In this document: positions 35,173-46,058 of the stretch, piece by piece
How the letters are laid out: every line of letters starts with the position of its first letter
Numbering within the stretch: position 1 is the first letter of the stretch
Assembly: GCF_026213295.1 (NCBI RefSeq)
Contig: NC_079412.1
Coordinates: 3,427,813 to 3,491,812, forward strand
Reading direction: 5' to 3'
Source: Gadus chalcogrammus
Lineage: Eukaryota; Chordata; Actinopteri; Gadiformes; Gadidae
DNA: 64,000 nt
Position numbers and translations under genes: made by a program
Notes under the pieces: model-generated
The model's database searches: none
Told to the model about the DNA's origin: nothing
Seen by the model: only the letters and a program-made list of their open reading frames with translations

Positions 35173-38100
35173 ATGGACGGCAATATGGATAAGTTAGACC
35201 GTGTGGCCAAAGACATCTTAACAGGTAATCATGATAACGTGATACAGTGATGATGGTGCTCATGTGTGAATGTAAATTAAGTGAATGTGTCGATTTTTTC
35301 TCATTTGTGTATCTGCTAATATCATTAGTTCATTACAATAGGCTTGTATGAGCTTGCTGAGTGGGATTTTTAGACAAATGGGACCAAAAATATTTGGATC
35401 AACAAATACTGGATCAGATCAGAAGATAATGTGAATGTTGCTGTGAGTAACAAAAGTGAAAGTGACCTTATGTGTCAATCTTGGTGTCAGCTGTGCATTC
35501 ACTATACAGTTTTGTTCGCCCTCCTGTCTAAGGCATTCAGCAAGCTCATACAGCAGACTTGAGCCAGAATAAATTCCTGCTAATACTTCCTGAGATACTT
35601 TTCACTTACTTTTTAATAGAATCTCCCACACACTAAAATAATGTTAAATGACAGTCACTGGGGCATCAGTGAACCTCATCTGTTGATTAATCTGATGTTC
35701 TGTACCTTTTTTCTCTCGTTTGTGACACAGCTGCCAATGTCGATATGGAGGCACTGAAGATGCTTTCGAGAGAAGAGCTTCGCGACCTCTTCCCAGGGCC
35801 TGACCATTTTTTGCGAAGAAAATCTATATGGGATCTGTGTCACCCTGTGGTAAGCAAAGTTTTTTAAACCTCATTTACAATCAGTGGTTAACTCATTCAT
35901 GCCAGAATGCTGTGTAGCACAATGCAACACGCTTTTATGTCATATCCATTGATGGCAGTGGATAGAGGAACACAGTTTGCATACACACAGTAGCCTACAT
36001 GCACAGAGACTACGGTGGAAAAGTACTTGACTGGACTGGGGTTTTGTTAAATGTCTGTTGGGGAGTTTGAGGCAAAGTTTTGTATTTAGGCGATTGGATT
36101 CAGTTTTGTTCATGCTCATATCTAGTGTGCCACCCACTAACCATGTCCCATTATACAAACACACTATAATCCATCTACAATCCTTCGCTTTTGGCCAAAA
36201 CACTCACCACTTCACTGTCATCAGTGGCGTGCACAGACATTTTGGGGGGCAGGTGCTGAAGGGGGGGTTGGGGGCATGTGGAACTTCCCGCTACCTTACT
36301 AGGTTATAGAAGAGAGGCTATATTATATCAGGGCATTATTGTCACATGCTTTTGATACTGAAGCATGGAGATTATCATGTCAACATGGACCAGAGTACAT
36401 TGTGACAAAAAAAGGTTTAAAAAAAACAAAAACAAGTAGGGCAAAGAGGCAGGTGCTTTAGCACCACCTCGTCCCTATCTGTGCACACCTATGACTGTCA
36501 TCAAAACTCTAGTGCATCCTGTCACTCACCTGTCATTCATTTAGTATCTAGTCCCATGTTTATTTTGTATTTAGTGGTGTTACTGTGATGTCATGTTGGT
36601 GGTTTATTGTCTTCGTTTTTGCTAAGAGTTATACTAGGTTTATTATAAGCCTATAAATAGGCTATTCAATATCATGGGGTATGGTATTGTCACTCTTGTC
36701 CCATCTCTCTCTCTCTCCTACCAAGTTGCCTCGTCTTATGTGTTCAACCAATTGTCCTCTGTGTTGGTATGTTCTGAACTTTTATTTGTTAAATTAATTA
36801 ATTAAGCATGGGTTTTCTGACTAGTTTTTGCTGATTCCTTTACAGGAGAAGGCCTCATGCAGCTCTTCTGCCGCCTCCATTGAGGTCAGCAACGGAACAG
36901 AGTGTGCGGCCACTGGAACCAGTAGTGGGGGAAGTGACAGCAAAGAGGAGGAGAAGAGTTGGGGGACTACATACAGAACACTTACACTGCCAAGCCCCCA
37001 ATACGTGATATACACTGATAGTGAATTGGAGAATGTGAAATCTTACTTTTTTCAATTGAAAAGATTTGGTAGAGCAGGAGAGTGTGAGCTGTCCAAAGAG
37101 CTAACATGTAGACTGATCCGGAATACAATTACCAACATGGTGTCAGCGGTGAGGGCATTGCACTGTGAAGAGAAGCAGTATCCATCGAAGGAGGACCTCG
37201 TAGCCATGGCCAAACGCCTGGTGATCTACTATCCCATGCTCTCTGATAAGCTCGACATACAGCGTCCATGGGTAAGTATTACTTTGAATGTAATAAAGTA
37301 CCTCAAATCGCACACTTGTTAACAGAGGCCTTTGGTTGTTCATTCCACTGTCTCCCATACATGCACCCATTACATTAGGTAACATACTTGTAAAGTAACA
37401 TACCTAAACCCAATATTATTATTGCTATTATTATTATATAATGATACAAGTTGTAGAAGGGTATGATAAAAAAAGCTTTATTATTCTGATTAATTAATTT
37501 ATTTATTTTTCCTTAGCAAATGTGGATATTTGACAATGTCTTGCTCTTGGTCTTTGTATTTTCTGCCTAGATTGAAGTCTACAAACGACTGCAAAAGAGA
37601 ATCCACAATGTTCGATCACCGAAGAAAAGCCAGGGTGGCACTCCTGCAAGGGGGGAGAGAAAACGAAAACTGAAATATACGGATGCCGATGACACTGATG
37701 ATTCCACCACATCTACCATTCTCTATACGGCAAGCCCCAGCAGCACCCCTAGCACCCCTGAGGTCCACACTCCGCCCTCCACTCTCCCTGAGGTCCACAC
37801 CCCATCAACAGGCACTCCAGTGAAATATGCAGCTGTTGGTAAGTGTATTGGATTTCACATTTTCATTTAGCCTTACACGCAAAATTATATTTACTCTATT
37901 TCAGATTAGTAAAACCAGACCCTCTCGAAAAGAATGGGGAAACGTGACTAATAGACTTATAGATAATTATCAGTTGCGAGAAGTTGATTGTACTAATGTG
38001 TTTATTGTGAGTCAAAATAAAGCTTTTAGAGTCACTTTTCTCATGGCTTATTTTGACACTGCACAGATACAGTACTTCCGTAACGGCACAAGAAGAACAG

Positions 38101-39868
38101 TGCAGCATGCAATATGTTTGGAATGCATAATGATTCGTCTGTTGTCAGCAGAACAGTCGGGATAGCGGCCATACTGCTGTTACGAACTGTCCTCAATTAT
38201 TTATGTCTTCAGCGCTCTGTCTCCTCTTATACAAATTGTCTCATGATGGCTATGGTTTATAAAAGGGGGACTCTGTTGGTAGGTTGCCCCAATGGGTTAT
38301 CTTTCTAGCCTACCGTGCAAGAAACACCGAACAAAAACCGATACGTTTCAGTTCTGACAAGTCATTGATTGAGATTGAGATTAAAAATGTAATGATGTGA
38401 TGTTTTTATCCCTATTTAAACTTAGGACACGACAGTAGGATGTCTCAGGCTAGGCACTACAGACATCTCCAAGAGATGTGCCGGAAGAATAAGCAAAACC
38501 AAGACGATGTCTCACAGCTCCTTGAACTTGAATTTGAGGGAAGAAGGCAGTTCATCGATTCGGAGACCCTCAAGGAAGCCGACAGACCTGGCAAAATCCT
38601 TGAGGCCTACTCGTGCTTCAAGAACATAGACCATGTAAGTACACTCACTACTCAGAATTAAAGGAAGAATGTACCGGTCAGCCTGTATCCTTGTATTTTA
38701 AGAAAAACATGTTGTATTAATCCCCTTTTTTGCAATATAATGCCAAGGTTCTTGAGGAGCTGAGACGAATAGTGGCGAAGGACAACGTGCATTATGTGAA
38801 AGAGCTGAAGGAGCGCTGGGCAGACTACAGAACCAAACTCTCCTTTTATGGTGTCTATAAGAAGGTCCTGAAGCCACCGATGGGACTACCTGCTGGTAAG
38901 GTTTTGCAATCCTTCTGAAATTACAATTGCACTATTTGTTGTTTCACTGAGTAGCTCCAATTACTCTGTCTCTAAGTAACTCAGTTCTATCTCTCTCTCT
39001 CTGTGTGTGTGTGTGTAGATGAGCAAGCCATTGACCTGATCATCTCCCTGCCAGATATGTTCCCTTCTGGTTACCCCGCACCAAAGAAGTTGTCATCTCC
39101 ATCAGAGGCACTCATTCATGTTCTGCGGGTGAACCAACTTATTTACATAACCTTATGCAAGATAAAATATTTATGTAGCCTATGTATCCATCCTTATTAT
39201 CATTTAACATTTGACAGGTTTGAGCCTCACTCTGACTTCACCATTAAAGTGTCCTTGAGCATTTGAGCATAAAATCTTGCTTTATCTTTAGCTTTATCTT
39301 TGGGCAGCCATGGTATAATGGTTAGAGCGTTGGACGGTAGATCACAGAGTTGCCGGTTCAATCCCCATCCTTACTAGTCTTCCTCCCTCCATGGCTGAGG
39401 TGCCCTTGAGCAAGGCACCAATCCCCACATTGCTCCAGGGACTGTAACCAATACCCTGTAAATAAGCCTCACTGTAAGTCGTACTGTAACTGTACTGTAA
39501 CTGCAAGTTGGATAGAAAAGCGTCAGCTAAGTGTAATGTAATCTTGTGTTGATGTTCAGCCCACAGAGGCCCCAGAAATGTATCTGAGAAGACGGCCACT
39601 AGCCACACCGTTCATCCTGGTAGGAGAGGAGGACTGCTTCCTCTGCGCCGGAAATGCCCCTGTTGTGTCCTTTGATAGGAGCAGTCTTGCTGAGTCGGTC
39701 CTGTACGTCATGGCGTACTACTACGCATTTCGCATGACGTATCCAAAATGTGTGTCATCGGTTCTGTTATTCCTTCAGACCGAGGTCTTGGGTGATGCAA
39801 TTCATGAGAAAGACCAAACAGCAGCTTTTAAACGTGCCAAAGCTGACTGGCAGGCCTTTCTTAGGTAG
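35173..39868 (+). CDS. SAMD3-like accessory protein of the CACTA element, 8 exons, 546 aa
   Basis: Exons 35173-35224, 35731-35849, 36846-37271, 37571-37838, 38426-38634, 38748-38895, 39019-39128 and 39560-39868 all have GT/AG borders and keep one frame to the TAG at 39868. Residues ~18-57 (MEALKMLSREELRDLFPG, FLRRKSIWDLCH) resemble a short SAM-like helical fold. Residues ~60-105 are serine/glutamate-rich. Then comes RLIRNTITNMVSAVRALHC...VIYYPMLSD, an HTH-like region, and a basic, Pro/Thr-rich linker with EVHTP repeats. The C-terminal domain includes KERWADYRTKLSFYGVYKK and PFILVGEEDCFLCAGNAPVV. Multicopy fish genes annotated SAMD3-like share this order. Lying inside the CACTA repeats, divergent from the transposase, it is probably the element's second gene; its role (DNA binding or co-factor) is inference. 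Confidence 0.75.
36222..36493. mobile_element. hAT MITE, 272 bp, in intron 2 of the SAMD3-like gene
   Basis: Ends CAGTGGCGTGCACAGAC and TCTGTGCACACCTATG are inverted repeats, flanked by ACTGTCAT (36214-36221 and 36494-36501). No coding capacity. Confidence 0.9.
39302..39541 (+). mobile_element. tRNA-derived SINE, ~240 bp, in intron 7
   Basis: Head GGGCAGCCATGGTATAATGG with A-box TGGTATAATGGTTAGAG and B-box GGTTCAATCCC. The body has gtgcccttgagcaaggcacc and the tail gtcagctaagtgtaatgtaa, as in HpaI/V-type fish SINEs. Flanking duplication unclear. Same orientation as the host gene, inside an intron. Confidence 0.85.
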
Positions 39869-40530
39869 GGTGTATGAGAGATGCACGCTCAGGTTCATGG
39901 TTTGAATAGTTCAGGTTGCTCAGGTTCATTGTTTGAATAGGCCCTGTCTCGATCATATCTTCATTGTTAGGCCTGCCAGTCAGCTTTGGCACGTGGTTGT
40001 TGTTGGTTTTTTTTTTGGGGGGGGGGGGGGGGGCCTGCTAAAATCGTAATAAAAACCTTTTTTTTGAAGTTCTTGTCAAGTGTATTTTTCCCGTACATTC
40101 ACTACACCTAAACAAGAAATTAATTCTAGATAAGAGAATAAGTATTCTAGATAAGAAAATCAGACTAGTTTTAAGTCTTTAAATTAGCTAGTATCAAGTA
40201 CATTTGCCTTGTTTTTAAGCCTGTTGTATGCTTGTTTTGAGCAATAATTGCTTAGAGGACATTTAATTCTAAGCAATAATGGCTAATAAATGAGAATACA
40301 TTGCTTAAAATAAGAGAAAAAATCTTAACAAGTAAAAGAAAAAATAGATTTTTATACTTGATTTAAGTTTTTTTGCATGCTTACTACTTGGATATTATTG
40401 TCTTGTTTTAAGAAATCTTACCAAGTCCCATTTGCTTGCTGCACTGGCAGATTATTTTGCTCAAAATAAGCAATTTTTCACCTAAAACAATGTATTTTTT
40501 TCTTATTTTTTAGAGGGCATTTTTGCAGTG
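39869..40530. other. 3' flank and subterminal region of the CACTA element
   Basis: Contains a G run at about 40016-40033, a duplicated caggttca/tggtttgaatag pair near 39890-39940, and several ttgttttaag/cttgtttttaag motifs (about 40209, 40402). No gene. Confidence 0.6.
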
Positions 40531-43094
40531 TATTATAACGGCCAAAAGCTGTGTGAGCCGATATTATGATACTCAAACGACCGCGTTGGGTTCTCCGACG
40601 TTCCTGGTTCTTCAACGTCCTCATCAATGTGAAGTAGACTGAACCGCGACAAGGAGGAGAAGGGGATCGTTGCCGGGCAGAGCATAGGCACCTCCGCCTC
40701 CGGCGGTGGTCCCTCAGCGGGTCTCAAGCTGGAGACATTCGCCGCCAACAATCCCTTTCTCCTCCATGTCGTGGTTCATGTTCTTGAGGGAGTCAAAGCC
40801 AAAGATCCTTCCCCCCAATTCATTCTCAAACTTGGCTGAGATAACCCCCAATACGAGTCTCGTTGTAGAAATACCAGAGACGAGAGTCCGACAGAACGGT
40901 TATCCAAATAGCAAGGAAGTGTACAACACTTGCATTACAGTCCTGGAGCTCTATATCTAAATAATATCATATAATACATAGAAATCTATATCATTTAATA
41001 CATATTATCACGGCCAAAAGCTGTGTGCGCCTCCAGACGATATAATGAATCACAAACGACTTTGTCGGGTTCTGCGACGTCTCTGGTTCTTCCACTTTCA
41101 CATCAACCTGAAGTCGACTGAAACGCGCGCTGCCTGCTGCCGGCTGCCCGCTGCCGGGCGATGGTGCCTCGCGGCAACCGGCGGCATGACGCAGTTCATG
41201 TACTTCAGCCAGTCAAAGCCAAAGTTCCTTTCCCCCAATTCCTTCTCAACCATGGCTGAGATAACCCCCAATACGAGTCTCGTTGTAGAAATACCAGAGA
41301 CGAGAGTCTGACGTGTTATGCGCCATAACGCCAAAAGCAGAACGGTTATCCAAATAATAAGGAAGTGTACAACACTTGCGTTACAGTCCTGGAGCTCTAT
41401 ATCTAAATAATATCATATAATACATAGAAATCTATATCATTTAATACATATTATCACGGCCAAAAGCTGTGTGCGCCTCCAGACGATATTATGAATCACA
41501 AACGACTTTGTCGGGTTCTGCGACGTCTATGGTTCTTCCACTTTCACATCAACCTGAAGTCGACTGAACCGCGCGCTGCCTGCTGCCGGCTGCCCGCTGC
41601 CGGGCGATGGTGCCTCGCGGCAACCGGCGGCATGACGCAGTTCATGTACTTCAGCCAGTCAAAGCCAAAGTTCCTTTCCCCCAATTCCTTCTCAACCATG
41701 GCTGAGATAACCCCCAATACGAGTCTCGTTGTAGAAATACCAGAGACGAGAGTCTGACGTGTTATGCGCCATAACGCCAAAAGCAGAACGGTTATCCAAA
41801 TAATAAGGAAGTGTACAACACTTGCGTTACAGTCCTGGAGCTCTATATCTAAATAATATCATATAATACATAGAAATCTATATCATTTAATACATATTAT
41901 CACGGCCAAAAGCTGTGTGCGCCTCCAGACGATATAATGAATCACAAACGACTTTGTCAGGTTCTGCGACGTCTCTGGTTCTTCCACTTTCACATCAACC
42001 TGAAGTCGACTGAACCGCGCGCTGCCTGCTGCCGGCTGCCCGCTGCCGGGCGATGGTGCCTCGCGGCAACCGGCGGCATGACGCAGTTCATGTACTTCAG
42101 CCAGTCAAAGCCAAAGTTCCTTTCCCCCAATTCCTTCTCAACCATGGCTGAGATAACCCCCAATACGAGTCTCGTTGTAGAAATACCAGAGACGAGAGTC
42201 TGACGTGTTATGCGCCATAACGCCAAAAGCAGAACGGTTATCCAAATAATAAGGAAGTGTACAACACTTGCGTTACAGTCCTGGAGCTCTATATCTAAAT
42301 AATATCATATAATACATAGAAATCTATATCATTTAATACATATTATCACGGCCAAAAGCTGTGTGCGCCTCCAGACGATATAATGAATCACAAACGACTT
42401 TGTCAGGTTCTGCGACGTCTCTGGTTCTTCCACTTTCACATCAACCTGAAGTCGACTGAACCGCGCGCTGCCGGCTGCCCGCTGCCGGGCGATGGTGCCT
42501 CGCGGCAACGGCGGCATGACGCAGTTCATGTACTTCAGCCAGTCAAAGCCAAAGTTCCTTTCCCCCAATTCCTTCTCAACCATGGCTGAGATAACCCCCA
42601 ATACGAGTCTCGTTGTAGAAATACCAGAGACGAGAGTCTGACGTGTTATGCGCCATAACGCCAAAAGCAGAACGGTTATCCAAATAATAAGGAAGTGTAC
42701 AACACTTGCGTTACAGTCCTGGAGCTCTGTATCTAAATAATATCATATAATACATAGAAATCTATATCATTTAATACATATTATCACGGCCAAAAGCTGT
42801 GTGCGCCTCCAGACGATATTATGAATCACAAACGACTTTGTCGGGTTCTGCGACGTCTCTGGTTCTTCCACTTTCACATCAACCTGAAGTCGACTGAACC
42901 GGGCGCTGCCTGCTGCCGGCTGCCCGCTGCTGGGCGATGGTGCCTCGCGGCAACCGGCGGCATGTCGCAGTTCATGTACTTCAGCCAGTCAAAGCCAAAG
43001 TTCCTTTCCCCCAATTCCTTCTCAACCATGGCTCAGATAACCCCCACAACAGTCTTGTTGTGGAAATACAAGACACGTCAAAGAACCGACAAGA
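40531..43094. repeat. 446-bp tandem array (about 5.5 units)
   Basis: Units recur at cggccaaaagctgtgtg: 40539, 41011, 41457, 41903, 42349 and 42787, giving periods of 472, 446, 446, 446 and 438. Units 2-5 are nearly identical and the outer ones diverged. A further partial unit lies left of the CACTA element at about 29440-29512. Open frames of 78-88 codons in every unit are by-products of the repetition; they share no known domain and are broken in unit 5. Confidence 0.97.
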
Positions 43095-43110
43095 AACACT
43101 TGCGTTACAG

Positions 43111-43120
43111 TGTGTGTATT

Positions 43121-43151
<31 letters not shown>

Positions 43152-43154
43152 ACA

Positions 43155-43188
<34 letters not shown>
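43111..43188. repeat. (CA)n microsatellite
   Basis: CA dinucleotide repeats with two cagaca interruptions, at the right border of the tandem array. Confidence 0.95.
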
Positions 43189-43189
<1 letters not shown>

Positions 43190-43469
43190 GGCGCTCGCAC
43201 GGTCGAGTCTCATTGGCGGGCCAACGTCTCTGGGCGGGCAAGTCAGAGTAAGGGGAGGAGCTGAGATTCCTGATGACGTCATGAATACAGACATTCCAAA
43301 TCAGCGCACTTGAGCCTCAGTTTTTTCAAAGGCGAGCAGAACAGCTAGTGCTCGTTTTACACCAAACGCAAGTTTTAGCCATTGGGGGACCATAGGCAGG
43401 CTAGGGGAACTCATTTACGTTAGAAAACCTCATAAAGTGAGATTTTCATGTCATGGGACCTTTAACACT

Positions 43470-43874
43470 GAAGGCAACATGGTTTGCTTCTGCTGAGCTG
43501 CTGAATACACACATTGTCTCAAGCAATTCAAACCATGTGAAAACCTAGGAAAGCAAATACACATCACAATAAAGTGACTTGTGTCCTGTATCCTGCCATT
43601 GTTGTTTAACAGCGCGACAGTGACTAGGTAGCTGTAGAAACGCTGTAGTACACATTCCAGGCACATAAGGGGCGCTGCTTCTGCTACTGAAATCCAGAAG
43701 GAAAATAATTAATAAGAAGAGGCGTCCATGCGCATAAAGGGTGAGACTCTGCGGGGTGGGGCGATGACATCATGGTTTACGGTTTCAGTCGGTTTCAGGC
43801 GTCCACACAAATCCAAAACCAGACCTTTGCGGTTTCGTCATGAAATCGGCTTCGTGTGGACGGGGCCTTATTAA
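43470..43874. other. Core of the outer hAT-like element, unassigned
   Basis: No gene. Near 43800-43868 cgtccacacaaatccaaaac and cgtgtggacggggcc belong to a known type of fish MITE; only part is present. Confidence 0.4.
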
Positions 43875-44191
43875 AGGGACTCTCACCTTTGTTGCATTTG
43901 AGAATTACAGCACATTCAAATCATCCCGCCTTCCTCCAATGCCCCACCCCCTAAGCATTATTTTTTATCTTACCGTACAAAAGTTCTAGACTCCCATGGG
44001 TTGTGTTTAGACTCCCATGGGTTGTGTTTAGACTCCCAGGGGTCATAATATCTACCAGGGGTCTAGTAAACAAGAAATTTAGCAGGTGGCTCACTGTCAT
44101 TTTATGGGCTTTGTGTGATACCATTTTGAGGCCCCATGTTGAAGGACAGTGGTCCCACTGAGTATAAGAAAGGTGTATGAGCATTACAAAC

Positions 44192-45515
44192 AGAGTAGCG
44201 GGACAACGTAGCGTCTGAGGCCGAAATGGGTCCCCTAATCGGACTGAATGGTGCGGTTGTTTGCCAACAGTCTGGAGGTCTTCCTGGAGCTCCAGATTAG
44301 CGGGACAACGTCGCGTCTGAGTCCGAAATGGGTCCCGTAATCGGACTGAGTGTGGCGGTTGGTTGCCAACGGTCTGGAGGTCTTCCTGGAGCTCCAGCGT
44401 AGCGGGACAACGTCGCGTCTGAGTCCAAATTGGGTCCCGTAATCGGACTGAGTGGTGCGGTTGGGTGCCAACGGTCTGGAGCAGGGATGGGCAACTTTCA
44501 TGATAAAGAGGGCCACATTTTTTATCATAACCATCGGAGGGCCACATGACTGCACACTTCAACTAAACGTGAGCTGAGAGAAGCTACATAATTTTGAATT
44601 TGGTAGATGATTTCCTGTATTCTGGTGCATTTTGGCGACGGCCACTACCTAAAAAATCGTCCAGAATCATAACCTATGTACGGTATGTCAATTGAACCAA
44701 CATACATTAATTTCATGTTTTCCATGCTCAAACAGCCACATGAATGGTCGGTATTTTTGTCAGTGCAAAGGGCTCACATACATCATCATTCAATTAAGTC
44801 AAAAAACTGGAAAACAGTGGCCCAACATTAAGTGCAACAACTCAATGAACTCAAACCCAACAAGCAGTTGTAGTAGTTGTAGTGGCGACTTAAGTGGATA
44901 TCTTTAATGACTGATATCGCTTCTAAGCAAACTAGACGCATGGGTTTGCCTTTGAATTCTATGAATTCTTCTCATCTTTCTTGAACGAGTTTTCTGTAAC
45001 TCGATCAATTATTATTATTATTATAATTTTTTTAATTTTTTTTTTTTATTATTATGTGCGGGCTGAGTGGGCATGCAGGTCGCATGCGGCCCACGGGCCG
45101 CCAGTTGCCCATCCCTGGTCTGGAGGTCTTCCTGGAGCTCCAGAGTAGCGGGACAAATTCGCGTCTGAGTCCGAAACGGGTCCCCTAATTGGACTGAGTG
45201 GTGCGGTTGGTTGCCAACGGTCTGGAGGTCCTGAGAATCATCCAGGGGAGCGGGACCACTTGGCTTCTGAGGCCGAATCGGGTCCCCTTGTCGGACTGAA
45301 TGGTGCAGTTGGTGGCCAACAGTCTGGAGGTCTTCCTGAGGCTCCAGAGGAGGGTAACTCTGTGAGTCCGAGTCCGAGATGAGTCCCCTAATCGGACTGA
45401 ATGGTGCAGTTGGTGGCCAACAGTCTGGAGGTCTTCCTGAGGCTCCAGAGGAGGGTAACTCTGTGAGTCTGAGTCCGAGATGAGTCCCCTAATCGGACTG
45501 AATGGTGCAGTTTCA
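44192..45515. repeat. ~109-bp tandem array (about 6-7 units)
   Basis: Units contain tagcgggacaacgtcgcgtc, gggtcccgtaatcggactga and caacggtctggaggtcttcc. Three units lie at 44192-44481 and the rest at 45118-45515, split by a hAT MITE. Predicted peptides (NRTTQSDYGT..., repeated) are frame artefacts. Confidence 0.92.
44482..45117. mobile_element. hAT MITE, 636 bp, inside the tandem array
   Basis: Ends CAGGGATGGGCAACT and AGTTGCCCATCCCTG are perfect inverted repeats, flanked by GTCTGGAG (44474-44481 and 45118-45125). No gene. Confidence 0.95.
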
Positions 45516-46058
45516 GTACGCCGTGGACCACTTTGGTCTGCCATCGTCAGTCGCTACGGTCGCTACGGTCGCTACTCGCTACTGTCTGCCGTGGAATCAA
45601 AACAAACCCTCTAGTTGAGGACGCGCCTTGATGACGCGGGCACGAATGCGCCACAAGAAGCAGACGGAAAACCTTATATATCCATGCAGCAAACAGACAG
45701 GTCTGTCGGCCAATAAGGTCCTTCGGTCCGAAGAATTTTATTGGTTGAAGTTAGGGTTAAATATTATGAGAGTAAACAAAGGTGAGAGTCCCTTTAACTT
45801 GGCATGTATGGGGATGGGTGGGGGATGGGTCACTGCCCCCGCATGGAGCCTTGGATGTCAGGAGCACTCAATTTGTGGGACAGGATATCGTCACTCCTAG
45901 TAGCCCAGTCTGTGCGACATTTAAATGTGACGAGGTGAAAAGCTGTCTCATGAGTCAAACAATTGACACTTTTCACACCCTTTCATGTCAAACATCAATT
46001 AGCTCAGGCAGTGGAAGACAAATGTATAAATAATAACGTCAACTCGCAACGTAAATCA

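Larger units (their letters stand above)
29513..40530. mobile_element. EnSpm/CACTA-like autonomous transposon, 11.0 kb
   Basis: Ends CACTGCAAAAAATG (29513) and CATTTTTGCAGTG (40530) are inverted repeats flanked by TA on both sides. The host array allows the empty site to be rebuilt: joining the flanks with one TA gives the same length as intact array units at this point. Two divergent genes fill it, a transposase to the left and a SAMD3-like gene to the right, with a ~1-kb shared upstream region. Subterminal cttgtttcaag-type motifs repeat at both ends, as expected for CACTA binding sites. A hAT MITE and a SINE sit in introns without harming the genes. Confidence 0.9.
29106..43461. mobile_element. 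MITE with ggtcccat ends, expanded and interrupted
   Basis: Left end AAAGGTCCCATTACATG and right end CATGTCATGGGACCTTT are inverted repeats. TTAACACT is found on both outer sides (29098-29105 and 43462-43469). A very common fish repeat has these same ends. Here its interior holds the 446-bp tandem array and, within that, the CACTA element. Superfamily not certain. Confidence 0.65.
43875..45793. mobile_element. TTAA-target MITE-like element, 1919 bp
   Basis: Perfect 19-bp inverted ends AGGGACTCTCACCTTTGTT (43875) and reverse complement (to 45793), flanked by TTAA (43871-43874 and 45794-45797). The interior is a ~109-bp tandem array interrupted by a hAT MITE. Consistent with Kolobok/piggyBac-type movement; no transposase. 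Confidence 0.88.

Noticed and set aside
36828..37322. An independent single-exon gene of 164 codons
   Set aside because: It is exon 3 of the SAMD3-like gene plus intron read-through on both sides; splice sites and phase join it to the neighbours.
39302..39380. A tRNA gene at the SINE head
   Set aside because: The A and B boxes are present but no complete cloverleaf or acceptor stem forms, and the SINE body follows directly.
41045..43264. Repeated 78-111 codon open frames, both strands, one per 446-bp unit
   Set aside because: They come from tandem copying of one unit, have no domain, are disrupted in unit 5 and overlap on opposite strands.
40531..45520. Tandem arrays considered as CRISPR
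   Set aside because: Units are contiguous with no unique spacers, and the genome is eukaryotic.
43951..45544. Repeat protein-like frames (TTQSD...TH) of 65-203 codons
   Set aside because: Periodicity equals the ~109-bp DNA array; frames change between units and a MITE interrupts them.
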